Origin: Patescibacteria group bacterium
GTDB taxonomy: Bacteria > Patescibacteriota > Minisyncoccia > RBG-13-40-8-A
NCBI GenBank assembly: GCA_018829905.1
Contig: JAHJST010000015.1
Span: 1-35,108 of the forward strand
Direction of reading: 5' to 3'
DNA length: 35,108 nt
The notes beneath the pieces are model-generated. The model was given only the letters and a program-made list of their open reading frames with translations. It ran no database searches and was not told where the DNA came from. Made by a program: the position numbers and the translations under genes. Below are positions 13,891 to 22,294 of the stretch, piece by piece; the stretch's first letter is position 1; every line of letters starts with the position of its first letter.

Positions 13891-15087
13891 TTATTTAATA
13901 ATCTTAGTTACAACTCCTGCACCAACTGTTTTACCACCTTCTCTAATAGCAAATCTTTGTTTTTCTTCTAAGGCAATTGGATCAATCAATTTAACAGTTG
14001 CTTTTACTGTATCGCCAGGCATAACCATTTCAGTTCCCTCTGGTAAAGCAATTACTTCACCAGTAACATCAGTTGTACGAATATAGAACTGAGGTTTGTA
14101 ACTCTTAAAGAATGGGGTGTGACGACCACCTTCTTCTTTGGTTAAAACATATATTTCACCCTCAAATTCAGTATGAGGAGTAACAGATCCAGGCTTTGCA
14201 ATAACCTGGCCTCTTTGAACATCTTCTTTTTTAACGCCTCTTAAAAGAATACCAGCATTATCACCAGCTTGTCCTTCATCTAAAGATTTGTTAAACATTT
14301 CAACGCCAGTTACAACAGTTTTTTGAGTATCTTTTAAGCCAATAATTTCAACTTCTTCATTTACCTTAACAATACCTCTTTCAATCTTTCCAGTTACAAC
14401 AGTACCTCTTCCTTCAATTGAAAAGATATCTTCAATAGGCATTAAAAAGGGTTTGTCAGTCTCTCTTTTTGGTTCTGGAATAAATTCATCAACAGATTTT
14501 ATAAGATCAAAAATACATTTTGCATCTTCAGAATCTGGAGAGCTTGCTTCTAATGCCTTTAAAGCAGAACCTTTAATTACTGGAGTTTTTTCACCATCAA
14601 ATTCATATTTAGTTAAAAGCTCTCTAATTTCAGCTTCAACTAAATCGATTAATTCAGAATCATCTACTTGATCAGTCTTATTAAGGAATACAACAATAGA
14701 TGGAACACCAACTTGTCTAGCCAAAAGAATGTGTTCTCTGGTCTGTGGCATAGGGCCATCAGCAGCAGAAACAACTAAAATTGCTCCATCCATTTGAGCT
14801 GCTCCTGTGATCATATTTTTAATATAGTCAGCATGACCTGGTGCATCAATGTGAGCATAGTGTCTTTTTTCACTTTCATATTCAACGTGTGCCAAAGCAA
14901 TAGTAATTCCACGCTCTCTTTCTTCTGGGGCACTATCGATTTGATCAACGTTTTTGCTTGAAGCTGTAAAACCTTTTGCAGCCAATTGTTTAAGAATAGC
15001 TGCAGTTAAAGTTGTTTTTCCATGATCAACATGGCCAATAGTGCCAATATTGACATGTGGTTTTGTTCTTTCAAATTTTTCTGCCAT
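13891..15087 (-). CDS. tuf: Elongation factor Tu
   Basis: 398 residues, full length, three domains. It delivers aminoacyl-tRNA to the ribosome. G motifs: GHVDHGKT (18-25), DAPGH (81-85; Ala82 replaces the common Cys), NKTD (136-139). The switch I region reads [20 protein letters not shown]. Domain 3 retains [21 protein letters not shown] 127-bp gap with a possible promoter separates it from fusA, allowing extra tuf expression. No Shine-Dalgarno is visible before the ATG. Confidence 0.98.
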   Translation of the reverse strand: MAEKFERTKPHVNIGTIGHVDHGKTTLTAAILKQLAAKGFTASSKNVDQIDSAPEERERGITIALAHVEYESEKRHYAHIDAPGHADYIKNMITGAAQMDGAILVVSAADGPMPQTREHILLARQVGVPSIVVFLNKTDQVDDSELIDLVEAEIRELLTKYEFDGEKTPVIKGSALKALEASSPDSEDAKCIFDLIKSVDEFIPEPKRETDKPFLMPIEDIFSIEGRGTVVTGKIERGIVKVNEEVEIIGLKDTQKTVVTGVEMFNKSLDEGQAGDNAGILLRGVKKEDVQRGQVIAKPGSVTPHTEFEGEIYVLTKEEGGRHTPFFKSYKPQFYIRTTDVTGEVIALPEGTEMVMPGDTVKATVKLIDPIALEEKQRFAIREGGKTVGAGVVTKIIK

Positions 15088-15176
15088 ATTTTTAGATTAA
15101 AGCAACAGGAGAAAAGAAACATACAATATTTCTTAAATACTGCTACCTTTACCCTTAATTATTATTTCTTAATATA

Positions 15177-15205
15177 AGTTTAAAGGAAATTTAATTATCA
15201 GTCAA
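15177..15205 (-). promoter_or_regulatory. Possible tuf promoter in the fusA-tuf gap
   Basis: On the minus strand: TTGACT (15205-15200), a 17-bp spacer, TAAACT (15182-15177). The -35 differs from consensus at one position, the -10 at two. It would give a leader of about 80 nt. Tuf often has a secondary promoter because it is needed in excess. Confidence 0.5.
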
Positions 15206-15214
15206 GTGAATTAA

Positions 15215-17305
15215 CTAATTTTTCCCTTCAATAACCTTTTGAGCTACATTTGCAGGAACTTTCTCATAATGATCAAATTCCATTGTAAATGATCCTCTAC
15301 CCTGAGACATAGAACGAATCTGTGTGGCATAACCAAACATTTCAGCCAAAGGAACTAAAGCATCAATAACCTTAATATTGTTTCTGTCTTCCATTTTTTC
15401 AATCCTAGCTCTCTTAGAATTTAAATCACCAGTAATATCTCCTAAAAAGTCCTCAGAAATTATTACTTCAACTTTCATAATTGGTTCTAATAATACTAAC
15501 TTAGCTCTTTTAGCTGCAGCTTGGAATGCCATGGATCCAGCAATCTTAAATGCGGATTCAGAAGAGTCTACATCATGAAAAGAACCATCATAAAGGGTTG
15601 TTTTAAAATCAACAACTGGATAACCAGCTAAAACACCTTTAGTTGCTGCTTCTTTAATACCTTTTTCAATAGCTGGAATATATTCTGCAGGAATAATTCC
15701 ACCTTTAATTTTATCTATAAATTCAAATCCTTCACCTCTTTCTTTTGGTTCAATTTTTAACCAAACATGACCATATTGACCACGACCACCACTTTGACGA
15801 ATATATTTTCCTTCAGCCTCTGCCTCTCCATTGACTGTTTCTTTATAAGCTACTTGTGGACGACCAATATTAGCTTCTACTTTAAATTCTCTTTTCATTC
15901 TATCAACAATAATTTCTAAATGAAGCTCTCCCATACCAGAAATTATTGTTTGACCAGTTTCTTCATCTGTTCTTAATTTAAATGTTGGATCCTCATCAGA
16001 TAAACGTTTTAAAGCTAACCCCATTTTTTCTTGATCAGCTTTTGTTTTTGGTTCAATTGAAATGTATATAACAGGATCTGGAAAATCAATTTTTTCTAAA
16101 AGAATTGGATGTTCTGGATCACAAAGAGTATCACCAGTAGTTGTTCCTTTTAAGCCAACTATAGCACCAATTTCACCAGCATAAATTTCTTTTACCTCTT
16201 CTCTATGATTAGCATGCATTCTAACAATACGACCAATTCTTTCTCTTTTTCCATTAGATGAATTTAAAATGTATGATCCTGCTTCTAATTTTCCAGAATA
16301 AACCCTAAAATATGTTAAATTACCAACAAAAGGATCAGTTGCAACCTTAAAAGCCAAAGAAGAAAAAGGCACATCTTCAGAAGTAGAACGAGTAATTTTT
16401 TCTCCTGTTTTTGGATCTTCTCCTTCAACTGGGGGTAATTCTCCAGGAGAAGGAAGATAATTAAGAACTGCATCTAATATTGTTTCTACAATAACGCCAC
16501 GACCATCTCCTGCTAAAATAGGAAAAAAATCACCTTTTAATGTAGATTGTCTAATTGCTTTAACAAATTCATCTTCAGAAATTTCTTCACCTAAAAGATA
16601 TTTTTCCATTAAAGCATCGTCTGATTCAACAACTCTTTCTAAAAGTTCATGTCTAAATTTTTCTGCTTTTTCTTTTAAGTCTTCAGGAATTTCTCCTTCA
16701 TTTAATTCTTTATCTTTAAAATCAGAATAAGTATATGTTTTCATTTTAACAAGGTCAATAATACCAATAATATCTTTTTCAAAACCAATAGGTATTTGAA
16801 TTGGATAAGCATTAGCACTTAATCTTTCACGAATAGAATCTAGAGATTTATAGAAATCACCACCTGTTTGATTTATCTTATTAATAAAACACATTCTAGG
16901 CAGTTCAAATCCATCAGCTTGTCTCCAAACAGTTTCTGATTGTGGCTCTACGCCCATTTTACCGTCGAAAATAACAACAGCGCCATCTAATACTCTTAGA
17001 GAACGCTGTACTTCTACAGTAAAATCTATATGACCAGGTGTGTCAATAATATTAATACGATGCTTTTCACCCTTATAATGCTTTGGGCTCCAAAAAGAAG
17101 TTGTAGCAGCAGAAGTAATAGTAATACCTCTTTCTCTTTCTTGTTCCATCCAATCCATTTGAGTATCACCTTGATGAACTGTTCCAATTTTATGTGTTTT
17201 TCCTGTTAAATACAAAATACCTTCAGTAACTGTTGTTTTACCTGCGTCAATATGGGCAATAAACCCAATGTTTCTAACTTTTTCAATTGGATATTCTCTA
17301 GGCAT
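15215..17305 (-). CDS. fusA: Elongation factor G
   Basis: 696 residues from ATG17305 ([20 protein letters not shown]); a frame opening 9 codons earlier overlaps rpsG and is less likely. It drives translocation on the ribosome. G1 AHIDAGKTT (17-25), DTPGH (88-92) and the domain IV/V blocks ([28 protein letters not shown]) are present. Odd: the G4 motif reads NKIN (142-145) where NKMD is usual; the codon at 16871-16873 is AAT. That Asp normally recognises guanine. It lies 1 nt after rpsG. Confidence 0.97.
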   Translation of the reverse strand: MPREYPIEKVRNIGFIAHIDAGKTTVTEGILYLTGKTHKIGTVHQGDTQMDWMEQERERGITITSAATTSFWSPKHYKGEKHRINIIDTPGHIDFTVEVQRSLRVLDGAVVIFDGKMGVEPQSETVWRQADGFELPRMCFINKINQTGGDFYKSLDSIRERLSANAYPIQIPIGFEKDIIGIIDLVKMKTYTYSDFKDKELNEGEIPEDLKEKAEKFRHELLERVVESDDALMEKYLLGEEISEDEFVKAIRQSTLKGDFFPILAGDGRGVIVETILDAVLNYLPSPGELPPVEGEDPKTGEKITRSTSEDVPFSSLAFKVATDPFVGNLTYFRVYSGKLEAGSYILNSSNGKRERIGRIVRMHANHREEVKEIYAGEIGAIVGLKGTTTGDTLCDPEHPILLEKIDFPDPVIYISIEPKTKADQEKMGLALKRLSDEDPTFKLRTDEETGQTIISGMGELHLEIIVDRMKREFKVEANIGRPQVAYKETVNGEAEAEGKYIRQSGGRGQYGHVWLKIEPKERGEGFEFIDKIKGGIIPAEYIPAIEKGIKEAATKGVLAGYPVVDFKTTLYDGSFHDVDSSESAFKIAGSMAFQAAAKRAKLVLLEPIMKVEVIISEDFLGDITGDLNSKRARIEKMEDRNNIKVIDALVPLAEMFGYATQIRSMSQGRGSFTMEFDHYEKVPANVAQKVIEGKN

Positions 17306-17306
17306 A

Positions 17307-17777
17307 TTACCAAGCAAAGTGAGCAAAAGCACGATTAGCCTCAGCTACTTTATGAGTTTCTTGTTTTTTCTTAACCGCATCTCCTTCATTATTAAATGCA
17401 TCAATTAATTCTTGAGCTAATTTTTCAGCCATTGATTTTCCTTTTTTCTTCATAGCAGCTCTAATTATCCAACGCATTGCTAAAGCTTCTTTTCTGTCTC
17501 CCCTTACTTCGTAAGGAACTTGATAATTAGCTCCACCAACCCTTCTTGATTTTACCTCTAAAGAAGGAGATGTGTTTAAAATAGCTTTTTCAACAATTTC
17601 TAAGACTTCTTCTTTTTTTAAACTTTTTTTAGCTATATCAAGAGCAGTATAAAAAATATTTTGAGCAATTGATTTTTTGCCGCTTTTCATAATATTATTA
17701 ATAAATTTAGCAATTAACTCACTATTGTGCTTTGGGTCTGGAGCTATTTGCTTTTTAATTGCTTTTTTTCTTCTCAT
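17307..17777 (-). CDS. rpsG: Ribosomal protein S7 (uS7)
   Basis: 156 residues, the usual length. It has [20 protein letters not shown] at the start, then [20 protein letters not shown] and the C-terminal [15 protein letters not shown]. It nucleates assembly of the 30S head. It overlaps rpsL by 4 bp and abuts fusA. Confidence 0.97.
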   Translation of the reverse strand: MRRKKAIKKQIAPDPKHNSELIAKFINNIMKSGKKSIAQNIFYTALDIAKKSLKKEEVLEIVEKAILNTSPSLEVKSRRVGGANYQVPYEVRGDRKEALAMRWIIRAAMKKKGKSMAEKLAQELIDAFNNEGDAVKKKQETHKVAEANRAFAHFAW

Positions 17778-18244
17778 GATTCTTTTAGCTCTTCAACTGG
17801 AGCAGACTTTTCTGCTTTAGTAGCCTTAGAAATACCACTACCTTTTTTAGCACCATATTTTGACCTTTGTTGTTTTCTTCCTGAAACACCTTCTGTATCT
17901 AAAACACCACGAACAACATGATAACGAACACCTGGTAAATCTTTAACCCTTCCGCCTCTAATTACAACAACAGAGTGTTCTTGCAAATTATGTCCTTCAC
18001 CAGGAATATATGCTGTTACTTCCATTCCATTTGTTAATCTAACTCTAGCTACTTTACGCAAAGCTGAATTAGGCTTTTTAGGAGTTGTGGTATAAACCCT
18101 TATACACACCCCTCTTTTAAATGGAGATCTATACCTAGTAGGTTTATTTTTTTTAACATTAAAACCCTTCCTAAGGGCTGGTGCTTTAGGTTTTTTAATA
18201 CCTCTTTTTCTAGGCTTTTTAATTAATTGATGAATTGTAGGCAT
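17774..18244 (-). CDS. rpsL: Ribosomal protein S12 (uS12)
   Basis: 156 residues against about 124-137 usual; the extra ~20 residues are a Lys/Ser/Glu-rich C-terminal tail. The decoding-centre loops are intact: [13 protein letters not shown] (52-64) with K56, and [12 protein letters not shown] (98-109) with K101-D102, so none of the common streptomycin-resistance substitutions is visible. First gene of the merged str-S10-spc cluster, with a good promoter at 18286-18314. Confidence 0.97.
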   Translation of the reverse strand: MPTIHQLIKKPRKRGIKKPKAPALRKGFNVKKNKPTRYRSPFKRGVCIRVYTTTPKKPNSALRKVARVRLTNGMEVTAYIPGEGHNLQEHSVVVIRGGRVKDLPGVRYHVVRGVLDTEGVSGRKQQRSKYGAKKGSGISKATKAEKSAPVEELKES

Positions 18245-18285
18245 ATATTAAACAAATATTCTCAAGTTTATTGAGTTATGTAAAG

Positions 18286-18314
18286 AGAATAACAATTATT
18301 TAAATGATAGTCAA
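18286..18314 (-). promoter_or_regulatory. Promoter of the rpsL-led ribosomal cluster
   Basis: On the minus strand: TTGACT (18314-18309), a 17-bp spacer, TATTCT (18291-18286). The -35 begins 2 nt past the rpmB stop. The leader of about 35 nt contains a small hairpin, ctcaa/ttgag (18261-18275). This is the most likely start of the str/S10/spc transcript. Confidence 0.65.
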
Positions 18315-18316
18315 TC

Positions 18317-18505
18317 TTATTTTTTCTTATTTATTGCTTTAATACACTTTGTACAAGCTTTTACTCTTTTACCATCATCTAATTTAACCCATTGTAAATT
18401 TGGGTATTTTCTTTTTTTTATAGTCGGGTTATAATTACTTCGTAGCTTCTTTCTTTTTGTAACCATAATCGATTTCTTTTCACAGATTGTACAAACTCTA
18501 GACAT
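18317..18505 (-). CDS. rpmB: Ribosomal protein L28 (bL28)
   Basis: 62 residues. MSRVCTICEKKSIMVTKRKK with CxxC (5-8), the NPTIKKRKYPNLQWV core, and CTKC near the C-terminus fit the zinc-binding, Gram-positive-like L28. It stands upstream of rpsL on the same strand, separated by a 72-bp gap with the rpsL promoter, and is divergent from the M50 protease gene with only 34 bp between. Confidence 0.92.
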   Translation of the reverse strand: MSRVCTICEKKSIMVTKRKKLRSNYNPTIKKRKYPNLQWVKLDDGKRVKACTKCIKAINKKK

Positions 18506-18539
18506 AAAATGAGATTAACACATTAAAAAAAAATAATCA

Positions 18540-19169
18540 ATGGATCCAATAATATTAATTATACAAATAGCAATACTTTTAATGTCAGTTGTTATTCATG
18601 AGGTATCTCATGGTGCAATGGCTAATCATTTGGGCGACCCAACAGCAAAATACGCAGGTCGCTTAACTTTAAATCCAATAAAACATTTAGACATATGGGG
18701 ATCAATAATAATTCCGATTTTTCTTTTAATAGCTTCTAGTCCTTTTTTATTTGGATGGGCAAAACCAGTTCCATATAATCCAAATAATTTAAAAAATCAA
18801 AAATGGGGTCCAGCAATGGTTGCAGGAGCAGGCCCAGGATCTAATATTTTAATAGCATTAGTTTTTGGATTAGCATTAAGATTTATTCCATTTGCTAATA
18901 CAGTGCATACTCAAAGTTTAATTCAAATATTTGTATATATAGTAATTATTAATCTTTTATTGGCTGTATTTAATTTAGTTCCTATTCCTCCATTAGATGG
19001 TTCTAAAATATTGTTTTCAGCATTACCATATAAATATCAAAGACTTTCATTTGAATTAGAGCGTTATGGATTAATCGTTGTATTGTTCTTTATATTCTTT
19101 TTATTTAAATACTTGGTTCCAGTAATATTTTGGTTGTTTAAAATAATTGTTGGAACATCATTGACATAA
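18540..19169 (+). CDS. Site-2 protease family (M50) membrane metalloprotease
   Basis: 209 residues, about five to six hydrophobic segments. The zinc motif HEVSH (20-24) is in the first membrane segment, and the third ligand Asp is in NLVPIPPLDGSKI (145-157, D153). This is the small S2P/M50B form without a PDZ domain, an intramembrane protease that cleaves membrane-bound substrates; its substrate here is unknown. No Shine-Dalgarno is visible, and the promoter would lie within rpmB. Confidence 0.9.
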   Translation: MDPIILIIQIAILLMSVVIHEVSHGAMANHLGDPTAKYAGRLTLNPIKHLDIWGSIIIPIFLLIASSPFLFGWAKPVPYNPNNLKNQKWGPAMVAGAGPGSNILIALVFGLALRFIPFANTVHTQSLIQIFVYIVIINLLLAVFNLVPIPPLDGSKILFSALPYKYQRLSFELERYGLIVVLFFIFFLFKYLVPVIFWLFKIIVGTSLT

Positions 19170-19219
19170 AATATTTGTTATGTTAAATTAAAATTCAAGT
19201 TCTTTTAAGGAGTAATTAA

Positions 19220-19525
19220 ATGGAAAATCAAATTGATGGATCTGGATTCCAAAATGCAGAAATACTTGGAATGATTGAAAAAGCTGGTGGAGCAATATTC
19301 TCCATACCAACAAGCAGGATGACAAAAAAAGAAATCGTGGAATTTTTCATATCAATATCAGATGATATTATTTTAAAAAAATCAGAAAAAATTATTCATG
19401 TTGTAGCTAGAGGTTCAGAAAATGCAAAAAGAGTCTTCATAGAAGTACAAAAAAACGAAAAAACAGCAGGTAAAATAGATATTTCTGTGAATAAAAAAGA
19501 AATAGAAAAAATGCTCAAAACTTAA
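19220..19525 (+). CDS. Conserved-looking small protein of unknown function
   Basis: 101 residues, soluble, no signal peptide. A mixed alpha/beta pattern (SDDIILKKSEKIIHVVARG, then RVFIEVQKNEKTAGKIDISV) and a Lys-rich end. I do not recognise the family. A good Shine-Dalgarno, AAGGAG (19208-19213), 7 nt before the ATG supports it as real. It follows the M50 gene after 50 bp, and its last 11 bases overlap the end of the convergent comEC-like gene; no terminator is visible between them. Confidence 0.7.
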   Translation: MENQIDGSGFQNAEILGMIEKAGGAIFSIPTSRMTKKEIVEFFISISDDIILKKSEKIIHVVARGSENAKRVFIEVQKNEKTAGKIDISVNKKEIEKMLKT

Positions 19526-20336
19526 AATCAACATCCCCTAAAGTCCCAGTAACCAAAACATTGGCCATCCTATCAATAACTTCTTGATGTGGATGGCCAT
19601 ATTTATTATCTTTACCAGCTTGAATAATATACAAAGAAGCATTAACAGCTTTTAAAAATTCCTCATCAGAAGACGACTTGCTACCATGATGAGCAACCTT
19701 TAAAATATCAGCTCTTAAATCTAATCCAGAATTAATTAATTCTTTTTCAACAACCTTCTCAATATCTCCAGTAAATAAGACATCTATATCTTTATAGTTA
19801 AACATGCTAACAATAGAAGAATTATTTACCTTAGAAACCCTTTTACCCAACAAAGACTCAAAAGGATAAAGAATTTTTAAAGATGCATTATTAAATTCTA
19901 TTTCTCCTCCAAGCATACCAATATATATTGGTATATTTTTTTTCTCAATAATACTTAAAAATTCTTCATACTGATTTGTATCTGTTTTAATTCCAGTAAA
20001 TATTATTGCACCAACATCATATCTTTTAATAACTTCTATTATTCCAGTAATATGATCAGATTCTGGATGAGTTAATACAATTAAATCAATATATCTGTCA
20101 TAAAATGCCATGTCTCTGCCAAGTTTTTCTAAAACACTAGAATTGGGCCCGCCATCAATTAATATTTGTTTATCACCTAATTCTATAAAAACACTATCAC
20201 CTTGACCAACATCAAAAAAAGAAATATTTAAATCTTGATTATTTTCATAAAAAACAAAAAACCAAATAAGGATTGTTAATAAAAACAATCCTATTAATAT
20301 ATTTATTTTTGTTTTATTGTTTAATAAATAAATCAT
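19515..20336 (-). CDS. ComEC C-terminal-type metallo-beta-lactamase protein
   Basis: 273 residues. One N-terminal membrane anchor (~11-30) is followed by a metallo-beta-lactamase domain: FFDVGQGDSVFIELGDKQ (~40-57), ILIDGG (58-63), LTHPESDHITG (88-98), FTGDIE and VAHHGSKSSSDEEFL. This matches the domain fused to the C-terminus of ComEC in many bacteria, proposed to degrade the non-transforming DNA strand. Here it is a separate gene 6 nt after the membrane half. The end overlaps a convergent gene by 11 bp. Confidence 0.88.
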   Translation of the reverse strand: MIYLLNNKTKINILIGLFLLTILIWFFVFYENNQDLNISFFDVGQGDSVFIELGDKQILIDGGPNSSVLEKLGRDMAFYDRYIDLIVLTHPESDHITGIIEVIKRYDVGAIIFTGIKTDTNQYEEFLSIIEKKNIPIYIGMLGGEIEFNNASLKILYPFESLLGKRVSKVNNSSIVSMFNYKDIDVLFTGDIEKVVEKELINSGLDLRADILKVAHHGSKSSSDEEFLKAVNASLYIIQAGKDNKYGHPHQEVIDRMANVLVTGTLGDVDFKF

Positions 20337-20342
20337 AAAAAT

Positions 20343-21623
20343 TCAAATCCGGATTAATTTCCGAGTTTTTTTATAACAAACAAACCCAACCAACAATACA
20401 TAATAAAAAATTAAAAAACCAAAATGAACATTAATATTAATAGAAGCAAAAGGAATTTTAGCTAATAACTCAGTTAATCTAACAATATATGTAAAACCAA
20501 AATAAGCTGGCCAAACAAGCACTTTTCCTAAAAAAACAAATACACTTAAATTAAAAATCAAACCAAGCGTCATAATAAAAGGAAGAATAGGAACAACCAA
20601 TAAATTAGCAAGAGGAGATATTAATGAAATTCTACCAAAATTAAAAATTAAAATGGGAAGAGTAGCTATTTGAGCAGCAAAAGTCATAGTAATAATTTGA
20701 ATAATTCCATTTAATTCTTTTTTCTTTAAAATGTTTTCTAAAAAAGAATCAAAAATAGGTTTTAAATAAATTATTCCTAAAACAGCTAAAAATGATAATT
20801 GAAAACCAACATCATAACGCAATAATAAAGGATTAAATATTAACATAATTGTTGCAGCAAAAATAACAATCCTAGCAGATTCACCCAATCTTCCAATCTT
20901 TTGACCTAATAATAGTATAATACCCATAATACCAGCACGAACAGCAGAAGCAGGAGCACCAACCATTATTATAAAAAGGATTAAGATTAAAACAGCAAAC
21001 CAAAATGCTTGACCGCGCCACAAACCTAAGCCAATTAAAATAAACATAATTATTTCCGACAAAATAACTATATGCATCCCAGAAATAGCAACAATATGTC
21101 TAATGCCAATAATATTTAATTTTTCTTTTAAAGAATCACTTATTAAATTTTTATTACCCAAAGTAATTGCTTGTAAAATACTATTTTCAGGAAATGGCAT
21201 AATATTTTCTATTTTCTCTCTAATGCTTTTTTTAAAAGAAAACACAAAAGAGAACATACCAGCTTTATTATCCAAAACTTTAACTTTTGGATAATACATT
21301 ACTGAATTAATTTTATCCTTAGCTAAATATTCTTTATAATTAAAATCTTCAAAAACAGGAGCAACTTTTAATTCTCCATCTATTTCTAAAACATCTCCAT
21401 ATTTATACTCTGGAAATTTAGCAACAGTAATTAAAACTCTAAAAGAATCAGTTTGAACAGTTAATTTTGTATTAGTGTCTCTAATATCTGGTTCTTTAAT
21501 AACCTTTCCAATAAAAATAAGTTCCTTGTCCTCAGACAAAGAACTCATAAATTTAGGAGAGATAAAAAATATAATAACAATGAAGACTAAACAAACAATA
21601 ACTAACGCATTAGAAAGACTCAT
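20343..21623 (-). CDS. comEC: ComEC membrane channel half (DNA uptake)
   Basis: 426 residues. An N-terminal membrane segment, an OB-like soluble domain (FIGKVIKEPDIRDTNTKLTV to MYYPKVKVL), then the competence domain with the signature HIVAISGMHIVIL and further membrane helices (VGAPASAVRAGIMGIILLLG; FQLSFLAVLGIIYL). ComEC carries single-stranded DNA across the inner membrane. The metallo-beta-lactamase part is encoded separately downstream. It starts within the nrdG stop (4-bp overlap), tying competence to the nrd genes. Confidence 0.92.
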   Translation of the reverse strand: MSLSNALVIVCLVFIVIIFFISPKFMSSLSEDKELIFIGKVIKEPDIRDTNTKLTVQTDSFRVLITVAKFPEYKYGDVLEIDGELKVAPVFEDFNYKEYLAKDKINSVMYYPKVKVLDNKAGMFSFVFSFKKSIREKIENIMPFPENSILQAITLGNKNLISDSLKEKLNIIGIRHIVAISGMHIVILSEIIMFILIGLGLWRGQAFWFAVLILILFIIMVGAPASAVRAGIMGIILLLGQKIGRLGESARIVIFAATIMLIFNPLLLRYDVGFQLSFLAVLGIIYLKPIFDSFLENILKKKELNGIIQIITMTFAAQIATLPILIFNFGRISLISPLANLLVVPILPFIMTLGLIFNLSVFVFLGKVLVWPAYFGFTYIVRLTELLAKIPFASININVHFGFLIFYYVLLVGFVCYKKTRKLIRI

Positions 21624-22294
21624 AAGCGCAACTCTACATTATTAATATTTTTTTCTAAGATTTTTTTAAAATTAAAAAATACATCATCAGAATAAGGTTT
21701 AACTTTTTCAAACTTTTTATCTAACACCCTTTCATTTCTAAATTGCTGTAAAACAATTTTTTTACATCCTTTTAACCATTTGCCTATTTTTTCTATATCA
21801 TCTTTATCAACCAATTCAGGAACAACAGTGATTCTAAATTCATAATTTTTTAAACCTTTAATTAAATCAATGCTTTTATTAATTCTATCCAAATCAATAT
21901 TGGCAACCATTTTATACTTTTCTTTACTAGTTTTAATATCCATAGCAACATAGTCAATAATATTAATTAATTCTTTTAATACTTCTGGATTGCTACCATT
22001 GGTGTCTAATTTAACTAAAAATCCCAATTCCTTGATTTTTTTAATAAAATTAAATAAATCAGAAACAATTGTTGGTTCACCGCCAGTAATACATACTCCA
22101 TCTAATAATCCAATTCTATCTTTTAAAAAAGAAAAAAACTCTTTTTCTGAAACAACCTCTTTACCACGAACATCAACTAATTCAGGATTATGACAAAAGC
22201 CACATTTAAAATTGCATCCAATTAAAAAAACCGTGGCAGCGGTTTTGCCCGGATAATCAATTAAACTTAATTTTTGTAAACCACCTATTTTCAT
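21620..22294 (-). CDS. nrdG: Anaerobic ribonucleotide reductase activating enzyme (radical SAM)
   Basis: 224 residues. The [4Fe-4S] motif CNFKCGFC is at C27, C31, C34; GGEPT follows (~TGGEPTIVSDL). Radical SAM enzymes of this type produce the glycyl radical on NrdD. The immediate overlap with nrdD (4 bp) supports that pairing over a pyruvate-formate-lyase activase. The length is larger than the minimal ~155-residue E. coli NrdG and typical of the longer form (NrdG2/TIGR02495-like). Confidence 0.93.
   Translation of the reverse strand: MKIGGLQKLSLIDYPGKTAATVFLIGCNFKCGFCHNPELVDVRGKEVVSEKEFFSFLKDRIGLLDGVCITGGEPTIVSDLFNFIKKIKELGFLVKLDTNGSNPEVLKELINIIDYVAMDIKTSKEKYKMVANIDLDRINKSIDLIKGLKNYEFRITVVPELVDKDDIEKIGKWLKGCKKIVLQQFRNERVLDKKFEKVKPYSDDVFFNFKKILEKNINNVELRL

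Noticed and set aside
17306-17332. Longer fusA start
   Set aside because: The upstream 9 codons overlap rpsG and precede [14 protein letters not shown], the normal EF-G beginning.
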